A DNA stretch of 5,382 nucleotides, taken from NCBI GenBank assembly GCA_030638185.1, contig DAOWFD010000082.1, positions 1 through 5,382 of the forward strand, in the 5' to 3' direction. Origin of the DNA: Candidatus Aegiribacteria sp. (GTDB lineage: Bacteria > Fermentibacterota > Fermentibacteria > Fermentibacterales > JCC-6). This document shows, in pieces, positions 1-5,382 of this stretch. Below the pieces are notes generated by a model. That model worked only from the letters and a program-made list of their open reading frames with translations, did not search any database and was not told the origin of the DNA. How positions within the stretch are numbered: position 1 is the stretch's first letter; every line of letters begins with the position of its first letter. The translations under genes were made by a program, and so were the position numbers.

Positions 1-140
1 AGATAAGTACTTCCGGTAGGCATTGGTATCTTGCTAACAAGAAGGATCTCAAGTTCAGAAGGAAGGGAGAGTGCACAGGTCAGACCGGCCATACCGGCTC
101 CCAGAATCAGAACATCGGTTTCTATGGCTCCGTTACTCAT
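1..140 (-). CDS. nadB: L-aspartate oxidase-like flavoprotein, N-terminal fragment (continues beyond the left edge)
   Basis: Only the first 46 residues and part of codon 47 lie in the window. They contain an N-terminal FAD-binding beta-alpha-beta unit: a DVLILGAG strand and loop with GxGxxG at G14-A-G16-M-A-G19, then a short helix and a second strand ending in LLVSK. This leads into a PTGSTY segment. L-aspartate oxidases have the same spacing and a GST(F/Y)-x-AQGG motif at this point; E. coli NadB reads EGSTFYAQGG. The family oxidises L-aspartate to iminoaspartate, the first step of de novo NAD synthesis in the cytoplasm. The ATG at 140 overlaps the end of lpxK by 8 nt, and a weak purine-rich stretch (AAGAAGA) lies upstream. 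The alternative is another member of the succinate dehydrogenase/fumarate reductase flavoprotein superfamily. The AQGG motif itself falls outside the window, so the NadB call is probable rather than certain. Confidence 0.72.
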   Translation of the reverse strand, partial: MSNGAIETDVLILGAGMAGLTCALSLPSELEILLVSKIPMPTGSTY

Positions 141-1239
141 GTTTTTCTGTCTTCTTATTCTTTTTTCTGTACATATCTATGCTGTTCTGAATATCGTTCA
201 TCAGTTCCGGCAAAGCCCCCTCCACCTCAAGGTTCATGGTCTGTACAAGAATATCCTCAGTATCAGGTATGCTGTAAAGCTTAACGGCATCCTTGGCAGT
301 TGTTATCAACGCAGAAGCGCCGGTTTTCCCCATAATGTCCCTTAAACTATCGATATCCTCTTTTGAATAAACATGATGATCTGGATACACTTCAAGCCCT
401 TCCAGCCTTATACCGGTTTCCTCAAGTGAATTGCGGAAACTTTCCGGTTTGCCGATACCGCAGAATGCAAGAACCGTTTTCCTCGGAATACCCGACAGAA
501 CTTTCCCGCTTACAAGCCTTACCCCGGTATGCTTCACCCTGCTGAACTGAACGGGAGCTTTCCAGTTGTAATCCGAAACTCTCCTTTTGATCCATTCTGG
601 AGACATGCCCGTTGGTATGCGATTTATCCAGATGTGATGTGCCCTTGAAATAACCGAGGGAAACTCCCTGAGGGTTCCTGAAGGCAGGATACCTCCCTGC
701 CCGAAGGGGCTTGCGAAATCGAGAACGACCAGTTCGATATCGCGGTACAGCCGCAGATGCTGGAATCCATCGTCAACGATTATTATGTCCGGTTTTTCGC
801 CACGGTAGGCTTTTATGGCCGCTTCTGATTTCGATCTACCCGCATACACGCTGCTTCTGCCCAGAAGACTCTCTGCCAGAAGCAGAACCTCGTCGGTGAA
901 ATTATTCCTGACTTCATCATTATCCAATCTGACTCTGCAGGCCCGTGTACGTTGTCCAAAATTCCGGGCCACCACCGATACGTTATACCCCATTCCTGCT
1001 ATACGGTTGGCAAGCCATATGGTAACAGGTGTCTTCCCGGTGCCGCCTACTTCTATATTTCCCACGCTGATCACAGGTACCGGAAGGTGAAGCTGTCTGT
1101 TTCCGGATTCGTACCACCTTCGTCTGATAGAGGCGAGCAGGCCGTAAAGCCATCCGAAGGGCATGAGAAACCATCCCACCCATGCGTATCCACCCTCCCG
1201 GGATACTATCTTTCCGAACAGTATGTCAGGTCTTTTCAT
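133..1239 (-). CDS. lpxK: Tetraacyldisaccharide 4'-kinase LpxK
   Basis: This 368-residue protein is predicted to phosphorylate the 4' position of tetra-acyl disaccharide 1-phosphate with ATP, giving lipid IVA at the inner face of the inner membrane. Residues about 18-37 are aromatic and hydrophobic and are followed by RRRW, matching the usual LpxK N-terminal membrane anchor. The Walker A loop is at 58-71 (SVGN then GGTGKTP, with K69 and T70). An acidic pair D116-E117 follows, then DDGFQH at 156-161 (the Walker B-like region typical of LpxK), PSGTLRE at 186-192, FCGIG at 259-263 and DHH at 287-289. The family's C-terminal TEKD-type motif appears as TTAKD (313-317), with Ala in the usual Glu position. 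The length is slightly above the common 320-350 residues, partly because of a Lys-rich tail (359-368). The start ATG overlaps the stop of the preceding gene in ATGA. The 3' end overlaps the next gene by 8 nt. The identification is secure. Confidence 0.97.
   Translation of the reverse strand: MKRPDILFGKIVSREGGYAWVGWFLMPFGWLYGLLASIRRRWYESGNRQLHLPVPVISVGNIEVGGTGKTPVTIWLANRIAGMGYNVSVVARNFGQRTRACRVRLDNDEVRNNFTDEVLLLAESLLGRSSVYAGRSKSEAAIKAYRGEKPDIIIVDDGFQHLRLYRDIELVVLDFASPFGQGGILPSGTLREFPSVISRAHHIWINRIPTGMSPEWIKRRVSDYNWKAPVQFSRVKHTGVRLVSGKVLSGIPRKTVLAFCGIGKPESFRNSLEETGIRLEGLEVYPDHHVYSKEDIDSLRDIMGKTGASALITTAKDAVKLYSIPDTEDILVQTMNLEVEGALPELMNDIQNSIDMYRKKNKKTEKHE
1236..1239 (-). promoter_or_regulatory. 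ATGA stop-start overlap between the waaA fusion and lpxK
   Basis: The coding strand reads ATGA: ATG (1239-1237) starts lpxK and TGA (1238-1236) ends the fusion gene. Such overlaps usually mean that the terminating ribosome re-initiates on the next gene, which keeps the two products in step. No strong separate ribosome site precedes it. Confidence 0.8.
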
Positions 1240-3110
1240 CTGATTGTGTCCGTTTCAATAATTCCAGTTCGCCTGATCATTGCCACAAAATCATCAAGCA
1301 CGTTCCCTTTCATGCTTTCAAATTCAATTCTGACGTTCTCCCTAATCCGTGGATTGTTACGCAGCACGATAAGTATATCAGCTATCTCTTCATGTGATGA
1401 GGCAATATGTGCTATACCCGATGAAGTCAGTTTATCCACTACCCCGGTAAAACTGCTGTGATGTGGGCCAATAATTAACGGTACGCCCCGCATGACAGGT
1501 TCCAATACATTGTGCCCTCCGACAGGAACAAGGGTACCTCCAACGAATGCGACATCGCCGGTACCGTACATCTGGGCCAGCACTCCATGAACATCTACTA
1601 AAACGCTGTCGAAAACAAGAGTTTTACTATCTGAGGCAGTCAGTTCCGACCATTTAACCGGAGTGAAGCCCATCCGGACCATCAGATTCCATACTTCATC
1701 TATCCTGTCCAGGTGGCGCGGCGCTATGACCGGGAAGTAACAAGTCGATTCAACTGCCTTGAGAAGTGCTTCTTCCTCACCGTTTCTTGTGGAACCAGCT
1801 ACAAGAACAGATTTGTCTGTATTCAGGACAGTACGCCATTCCGGTGGAGGATCACCGTGATCGGCGAACATTTTTGAATCTCCGGAAACACTTACAATTC
1901 TCTTATCGATGCCCATCGAAAGGAACCTTTTCCGATCTTCATCACTCCTTGTCAGAATACAGGTGAAGCAGGACAGCAGCCTTGCCGGAAGGGAACCCAG
2001 GAAACGGTACCCTCTTACACTTTTCTCGGAAAGCCTCCCGTTGATCATCATGCACGGAATGCCGGACTCAAGAACCTTCAGGATGATGTTAGGCCATATC
2101 TCCGTTTCAGCCAGGATAAACGCTCTGGGCTTGATCCGCCGGATGAATCTCTCAGCATAGCAACGAATATCAAGAGGGATGTAGCTCCCTTCCAGCCCCA
2201 TTCTTTCTATGAATGATCGTCCGGAAGGCGTAAAACAGGTTATCCATACGGGTATGCCATTTCTCTTGAGGTATTCGGCGTAAGGCAGGAGACCGTTCAG
2301 TTCGCCGAGTGATGATCCGTGCAGCCATACAGGTCTGCAGCGGCACCATTTTACGTACCCCTTTCTTTCTTTCCTTTCCCGGGCCGGCCTTATCAAAAGG
2401 GTAAAGGATGCAAGAGGACGAAGGACAGCTCCGAGCATTCTGAGGATACGACTGATAAACATAGAGGAAGGTGATGCCAGAAGATCCGCGCAGGCAGTGA
2501 CCCTGTTCAGCTCGATCTCAACCCTCTGCGTCCACTGCTGCGGATCATCTTCTCTTTTCATGGGGGAAATGGGCCTGCCTTCCACGATCAGCACCCGCGC
2601 GAATGGAAGAGGCAGAAGGAAACCGTCCCAGGATGAGAAACGGATTGCAGGCCACCCTGAAGCTCCCATAGGTACCAGTGGACGTTTGCCCAGCCTTGCT
2701 ATATGAGCAACGCCGCTTTTCACAGTCTCTGCAGGTCCTCTGGGACCGTCCGGTGTTATGGCGCAGTCGATTCCTTTCCTTAGCAGAGCTGCCATATCGC
2801 GGATGGCTCTTAATCCACCTCTGGAGCTCGACCCTCTTACCGTTCTGAAGCCCATGGAATGAAGCACATTTGTTACGTACTGACCATCCCTGTTGTGGCT
2901 TACAAGTACCGTACTCCCCTCGTTTCTGTGCGTATGTATAAACGGCAGCTGTCTTCCATGCCAGAATGCGAAAAATGTCGTCCTGTTTCTGGCTCTGCCT
3001 GTCCTTCCCTGCATGGACCTGACGTACCGCACTCTCCATGAAAGGCCGATCAGCCTTATGAATATCCGTCCCAGTATCCGGGAAAGTCTCAGGAGGTCAG
3101 GAGTTCTCAT
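1236..3110 (-). CDS. waaA: Fusion protein: DUF374/LpxJ-like acyltransferase joined to Kdo transferase WaaA (KdtA)
   Basis: One open frame of 624 residues carries two complete enzymes. Residues about 1-209 are a DUF374-type acyltransferase: FWHGR at 49-53, SHNRDG at 71-76, RGSSSRGG at 92-99, TPDGPRGP at 119-126, and SWD followed by LPLPFAR at about 160-172. Residues about 217-624 are a full Kdo transferase: hydrophobic N-terminal membrane-associating segment (218-241), ERKG, HGSSLGE with the expected catalytic Glu at E270, ETEIWPN at 335-341, NGRLSEKS at 357-364, AGST at 438-441, APRH at 463-466, and VGG then GGHNVLEP at 523-538. WaaA moves Kdo from CMP-Kdo to lipid A precursor on the cytoplasmic side of the inner membrane. 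Some DUF374-family proteins (LpxJ of Helicobacter and Campylobacter) add secondary acyl chains to lipid A. I chose ATG 3110 because the next in-frame upstream ATG (3167) lies well inside lpxB and adds 19 residues outside the DUF374 pattern. Initiation probably depends on coupling, since no strong ribosome site is visible. Lysophospholipid acyltransferase activity is an alternative for the first half. Confidence 0.93.
   Translation of the reverse strand: MRTPDLLRLSRILGRIFIRLIGLSWRVRYVRSMQGRTGRARNRTTFFAFWHGRQLPFIHTHRNEGSTVLVSHNRDGQYVTNVLHSMGFRTVRGSSSRGGLRAIRDMAALLRKGIDCAITPDGPRGPAETVKSGVAHIARLGKRPLVPMGASGWPAIRFSSWDGFLLPLPFARVLIVEGRPISPMKREDDPQQWTQRVEIELNRVTACADLLASPSSMFISRILRMLGAVLRPLASFTLLIRPARERKERKGYVKWCRCRPVWLHGSSLGELNGLLPYAEYLKRNGIPVWITCFTPSGRSFIERMGLEGSYIPLDIRCYAERFIRRIKPRAFILAETEIWPNIILKVLESGIPCMMINGRLSEKSVRGYRFLGSLPARLLSCFTCILTRSDEDRKRFLSMGIDKRIVSVSGDSKMFADHGDPPPEWRTVLNTDKSVLVAGSTRNGEEEALLKAVESTCYFPVIAPRHLDRIDEVWNLMVRMGFTPVKWSELTASDSKTLVFDSVLVDVHGVLAQMYGTGDVAFVGGTLVPVGGHNVLEPVMRGVPLIIGPHHSSFTGVVDKLTSSGIAHIASSHEEIADILIVLRNNPRIRENVRIEFESMKGNVLDDFVAMIRRTGIIETDTIR
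2460..2486 (-). other. Domain junction of the acyltransferase-WaaA fusion
   Basis: The acyltransferase pattern ends with LNRVTACADLL (residues about 201-211), resembling the usual end of DUF374 proteins. The WaaA pattern begins at about M217 (ATG at 2462-2460), so the linker is only about seven residues. On the coding strand the bases just before this ATG are pyrimidine-rich (CACCTTCCTCT) and contain no Shine-Dalgarno-like sequence. The frame is open from 3110 to 1236. Both points argue for one translated fusion rather than two overlapping genes. The ATG may be a relic of the original waaA start. Confidence 0.7.
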
Positions 3111-4197
3111 TTGAAGCTTCTTCGAGTATGTACCGGGCTGCCCTTCCGGATGAACCTTTATCGCCAAGTGCTTTCCTGACCAGCTTTATTCCGTTAAGCG
3201 ATTCCCTTCGGGCTTCGGTATCTTGAAGAAGCGGCTTTACATACCTGACGATATTATCAGGGTACACATCCTTCTGAATGAGCTCACTGGCGATCTCTGA
3301 ACCCGTTACAAGATTGGCCATTCCGATGTTCGAAACCCCCCTGACCAGCATTCTGGCAAGAAGGTACGTCAGCGGAGAGGTTCTGTAGGTAATAATGAAC
3401 GGTATTCCCCACATGGCGATTTCCAGGGTTGCTGTACCTGAACAGACCACTGCTGCTGAAGCTTTGGAAAGGGCATCCTTCACGGAATCTGCCAGTCTGA
3501 CGCCATCTACTTCCGCCGCGGATTCGTAAAAGCCTGGAGGTACATTGGGGGACACCGCTACAGAAGCACCGGAAACTACCCCCGAATCCCTGAGAGTGAT
3601 GAAGGAATCGATCATAGGTTCAAGAAGGAGTGATACTTCCTGCCGGCGGCTTCCGGGAAGAAAGGCAATCTCCCTGCAGGGTTCGGATTCCAGTGGTTCT
3701 GGGATCGAATCTGCCAGTGGATGTCCCGAACAGACAGCCCGGACACCATATTTCCTGTAAAAATCAACTTCGAACTGGAAAAGCGTTATCATCAGGTCAA
3801 CGGACCTTCGTATCTTTCTGACCCTGTTCCTGCCCCATGCCCAGAGCTGTGGAGAGATGTAGTATACGACACGGTAACCTCTTCTTTTCGCCCAACACGC
3901 GAGAGGAATATTGAAACCCGGATAATCAACCAGAAGCAGAATATCCGGATCAGCGGAGAGCGTATGTGATCTCATTCCATGGCGAAGTCTTCGGAATTTA
4001 CCAAGAGAGGATGTAATTTCGGCAAAACCCATTACTGAATACTCGTCAAGACTGAATACGATCTCGCCGCCGGCCTTTTCAATATGATTGCCTCCGAGGC
4101 CGGAAACCTCCAAGGTTGTTATCTTCTGAAGCTCCTCCAGGAGTTCTCCAGCCCTGACATCGCCTGAAGGGTCCCCTGCCGAAATGACTATCTTCAT
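3097..4197 (-). CDS. lpxB: Lipid A disaccharide synthase LpxB
   Basis: This 366-residue GT-B glycosyltransferase (family GT19) is predicted to condense lipid X with UDP-2,3-diacylglucosamine, forming the beta-1,6-linked disaccharide 1-phosphate at the inner membrane surface. The signature regions are in order. They are SAGDPSGD at 6-13, GLGGNHIEKAGG at 33-44, MGFAEI at 56-61, DYPGFN at 91-96 (the position of the catalytic Asp region), YYISPQLWAWGRNR at 112-125, SGHPLAD at 157-163, LPGSRRQEV at 180-188, CSGTATLE at 252-259 and SNIGMANLV at 289-297. The length is close to the family's usual size of about 380. The N-terminal motif has Asp where E. coli has Glu (GEASGD), a conservative change. 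The ATG overlaps the stop of the upstream oxidoreductase in ATGA, and the 3' end overlaps the following fusion gene by 14 nt. The identification is secure. Confidence 0.97.
   Translation of the reverse strand: MKIVISAGDPSGDVRAGELLEELQKITTLEVSGLGGNHIEKAGGEIVFSLDEYSVMGFAEITSSLGKFRRLRHGMRSHTLSADPDILLLVDYPGFNIPLACWAKRRGYRVVYYISPQLWAWGRNRVRKIRRSVDLMITLFQFEVDFYRKYGVRAVCSGHPLADSIPEPLESEPCREIAFLPGSRRQEVSLLLEPMIDSFITLRDSGVVSGASVAVSPNVPPGFYESAAEVDGVRLADSVKDALSKASAAVVCSGTATLEIAMWGIPFIITYRTSPLTYLLARMLVRGVSNIGMANLVTGSEIASELIQKDVYPDNIVRYVKPLLQDTEARRESLNGIKLVRKALGDKGSSGRAARYILEEASNENS
4194..4197 (-). promoter_or_regulatory. ATGA stop-start overlap between the oxidoreductase gene and lpxB
   Basis: On the coding strand ATG (4197-4195) starts lpxB and TGA (4196-4194) ends the oxidoreductase, sharing the bases ATGA. 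Only a weak AAGGA lies upstream, at more than the usual spacing, so translation of lpxB probably relies on re-initiation after the upstream gene. This ties the oxidoreductase to lipid A synthesis at the level of expression. Confidence 0.8.
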
Positions 4198-5132
4198 TCG
4201 GCGGGTATGTCCTTCAGCAAGTCTTCCATCGCTTCCTCTATTCTGGCAGAAATAATCTGTGCCGATCTGAGGGCATTGAGGCCGTCCAAACCGGGTACTG
4301 TGGGAGCGCAGCCTGTTTCGCAGGACATTCTGAAATCGTTCAGCTCGGAGGTAAGAGCATCACCTTCCAATACGGCGACGGATACCGGCTCGATTCTTTT
4401 ATTCACCATCCTGAATGCCTCGACTTTCCTTGCAGCAAAATCAACTGAGACGTAGTTCCTGGGCTGGAAGAACCTGAGTTTCCTTACCTGTTCCCTGGAT
4501 ATCCTGCTGGCGGTCATATTGACCACGCAACGGTTCTCGAACTGTATCCTTGCGCTGGCGATATCAACATTGTTGCTCAGAACAGGTACACCTGAGGCCT
4601 GAACCGAGACTACCGGAGAACGGACAAAGGAAAGTACAAGATCGATATCATGTATCATAAGATCGAGCACTACGGAAACATCGGTTCCCCTTGGATTGAA
4701 GGGAGCCATTCTGTGACCTTCCACAAAAAGGGGGTCGTCGATAAGTTCTGCGGCGGCCAGTATCGCCGGATTGAAGCGTTCAACATGTCCAACTGCCAGT
4801 ATGAGATTCTTATCCTCGGCCAGGTCAACCATTTCCTGCCCCTGCGCAGTACTCGCAGCGATGGGTTTTTCCACAAGGACGTGTACGCCGGCTTTCAGAG
4901 CTTTGACTACAACATGATAATGGCTTGAAGTAGGACAAGCTACAACAACGGAATTACATTCTTCAAGAAGGGAATCCAGATTTCCGCATGGCCTGATATC
5001 AAGTTCAGAAGAGAGCGTTTTCATCCTTTCGACATCCGTATCGAATATGGGAACTGTCCTGCCGGTTATTTCTCCGAGTATCCTTGCATGATGATAGCCA
5101 AGATGCCCTGTTCCAATAACTCCTGTGATCAT
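4194..5132 (-). CDS. Gfo/Idh/MocA-family oxidoreductase, candidate UDP-GlcNAc 3-dehydrogenase (GnnA-like)
   Basis: This 312-residue protein has the two-domain Gfo/Idh/MocA layout. An N-terminal Rossmann fold carries GTGHLG at 7-12, an acidic D31 after the second strand, and ACPTSSH at 65-71. The family's EKP motif follows at 88-90 (K89 expected near the active site). The C-terminal sugar-binding domain carries GHVERFNP at 115-122 and DLMIHDIDL at 157-165, with H161 in the usual catalytic His position. I chose ATG 5132 because GGAGG lies five bases upstream and the protein then begins directly with the first Rossmann strand. A longer frame from 5168 would add 12 residues inside the upstream gene. 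Related genes stand next to lpxB or lpxA in other bacteria. In Acidithiobacillus, GnnA oxidises the 3-hydroxyl of UDP-GlcNAc so that GnnB can aminate it, giving amide-linked lipid A. That substrate is inferred from position only. The family assignment is secure; the specific function is not. Confidence 0.9.
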   Translation of the reverse strand: MITGVIGTGHLGYHHARILGEITGRTVPIFDTDVERMKTLSSELDIRPCGNLDSLLEECNSVVVACPTSSHYHVVVKALKAGVHVLVEKPIAASTAQGQEMVDLAEDKNLILAVGHVERFNPAILAAAELIDDPLFVEGHRMAPFNPRGTDVSVVLDLMIHDIDLVLSFVRSPVVSVQASGVPVLSNNVDIASARIQFENRCVVNMTASRISREQVRKLRFFQPRNYVSVDFAARKVEAFRMVNKRIEPVSVAVLEGDALTSELNDFRMSCETGCAPTVPGLDGLNALRSAQIISARIEEAMEDLLKDIPAE

Positions 5133-5133
5133 G

Positions 5134-5382
5134 TTATCCTCCAAATGCCGACAGAACGTCGGCAGCATATTTAACTGACCGTTCGGAAAGAGAAAGATGA
5201 GTAACGAATCTCAGTGTTGACGGTGAAAGGGCCAGGCAGCCTATCTCAAGGCTTTCAAGGGCATCAGCTATAATTCCTGCCTTGCCTTCAGGGGTTTCCG
5301 CTATAACTATGTTGGTTTCCGGTTCAGGATTCAGCATCCGTAGGACCGGCGAATGGGTGATACCTCTGGCTATAATTCGTGC
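5134..5382 (-). CDS. Threonine aldolase-like PLP enzyme, C-terminal fragment (continues beyond the right edge)
   Basis: Only the last 82 residues are present, open to the right edge. They read as the small C-terminal domain of a low-specificity L-threonine aldolase: a PEPETNIVI segment (about 18-26), where the family often has a P-x-TN-x-V/I pattern, then a helix, then a short strand and LRFVTHLSLS (about 59-68), which matches the R-x-VTH signature near the end of these enzymes. The family cleaves L-threonine or L-allo-threonine to glycine and acetaldehyde using pyridoxal phosphate in the cytoplasm. The PLP lysine would lie outside the window. The stop TAA is one base from the next start, so the gene is part of the same operon. 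A GnnB-type sugar aminotransferase is also a fold-type I PLP enzyme, but the R-x-VTH ending favours threonine aldolase. Confidence 0.75.
   Translation of the reverse strand, partial: ARIIARGITHSPVLRMLNPEPETNIVIAETPEGKAGIIADALESLEIGCLALSPSTLRFVTHLSLSERSVKYAADVLSAFGG
5138..5142 (-). promoter_or_regulatory. Shine-Dalgarno site GGAGG for the oxidoreductase gene
   Basis: The coding strand reads TTTGGAGGATAACATG. GGAGG is followed by a five-base spacer and ATG 5132. The site is built from the last two Gly codons (GGA GGA) of the upstream threonine aldolase-like gene, whose TAA stop lies within the spacer. This is the only strong ribosome site at any gene junction in the window, and it fixes the start of the oxidoreductase. 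Confidence 0.85.

Noticed and set aside
141..172. T-rich plus-strand stretch (A-rich on the coding strand), possible terminator
   Set aside because: There is no GC-rich hairpin next to it. It encodes the Lys-rich LpxK tail, and the next gene starts within the overlap.
31..345. Plus-strand open frame of 104 codons with a hydrophobic stretch, resembling a small membrane protein
   Set aside because: It is antisense to the nadB start and the lpxK end. The hydrophobic run (FFCLLILFSV) is the complement of the Lys/Glu-rich LpxK tail and so is a by-product of that composition.
952..1461. Plus-strand open frame of 169 codons
   Set aside because: It lies antisense to the secure lpxK and waaA coding regions, spans their junction, has no recognisable domain, and reads as a shadow frame.
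2545..3039. Minus-strand open frame of 164 codons in another frame
   Set aside because: It lies wholly inside the acyltransferase half of the fusion, and its translation is low-complexity and matches no family. The fusion frame carries all the motifs.
3113..3120. Palindrome GAAGCTTC just upstream of the fusion gene start
   Set aside because: It is only eight bases with no loop, lies inside lpxB coding sequence (Glu-Ala-Ser codons), and has no support as an operator or hairpin.
5133..5168. Longer N-terminus for the oxidoreductase (start at 5168)
   Set aside because: It would add 12 residues ahead of the Rossmann fold inside the upstream gene. GGAGG is correctly spaced for ATG 5132.
1..5382. 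RNA genes, CRISPR arrays, insertion sequences, phage genes or long repeats
   Set aside because: None was seen. Coding sequence fills the window apart from one base, and I noticed no repeated spacers, transposase motifs or tRNA-like folds.

Overview
The window is one uninterrupted, tightly packed minus-strand gene cluster, read from right (5382) to left (1). It encodes the middle and late steps of lipid A-Kdo2 synthesis (the Raetz pathway), flanked by two truncated metabolic genes. The source is therefore a Gram-negative bacterium with an LPS outer membrane. Base composition looks balanced, near 50% GC by eye. The order oxidoreductase, lpxB, DUF374 acyltransferase, waaA, lpxK resembles lipid A clusters of deltaproteobacteria and FCB-type phyla, not the enterobacterial arrangement. 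An uncultured FCB-like or deltaproteobacterium-like lineage is my best guess, but the sequence alone cannot fix the phylum.

Layout in transcription order: (1) 5382-5134, the C-terminal 82 residues of a threonine aldolase-like PLP enzyme; (2) 5132-4194, a Gfo/Idh/MocA-family NAD(P)-dependent oxidoreductase that is a candidate UDP-GlcNAc 3-dehydrogenase (GnnA-like); (3) 4197-3097, LpxB, lipid A disaccharide synthase; (4) 3110-1236, one long ORF joining a DUF374/LpxJ-like acyltransferase to a complete WaaA/KdtA Kdo transferase; (5) 1239-133, LpxK, lipid A 4'-kinase; (6) 140-1, the N-terminal 46 residues of a flavoprotein that looks like L-aspartate oxidase (NadB).

Every junction is a 1-nt gap or an overlap of 4, 14, 4 or 8 nt. 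There is no intergenic space, and I see no internal promoter or terminator. The genes are probably co-transcribed and translationally coupled, with the promoter to the right of the window and the terminator to the left.

Functionally, LpxB makes the tetra-acyl disaccharide 1-phosphate, LpxK phosphorylates it to lipid IVA, and the fused protein could add a secondary acyl chain and Kdo. The oxidoreductase may prepare a 3-amino sugar precursor for amide-linked lipid A, but this is inference because no partner aminotransferase is visible. The most notable feature is the acyltransferase-Kdo transferase fusion. It joins two successive lipid A modification steps in one polypeptide, with almost no linker and no sign of an independent start for the second half.
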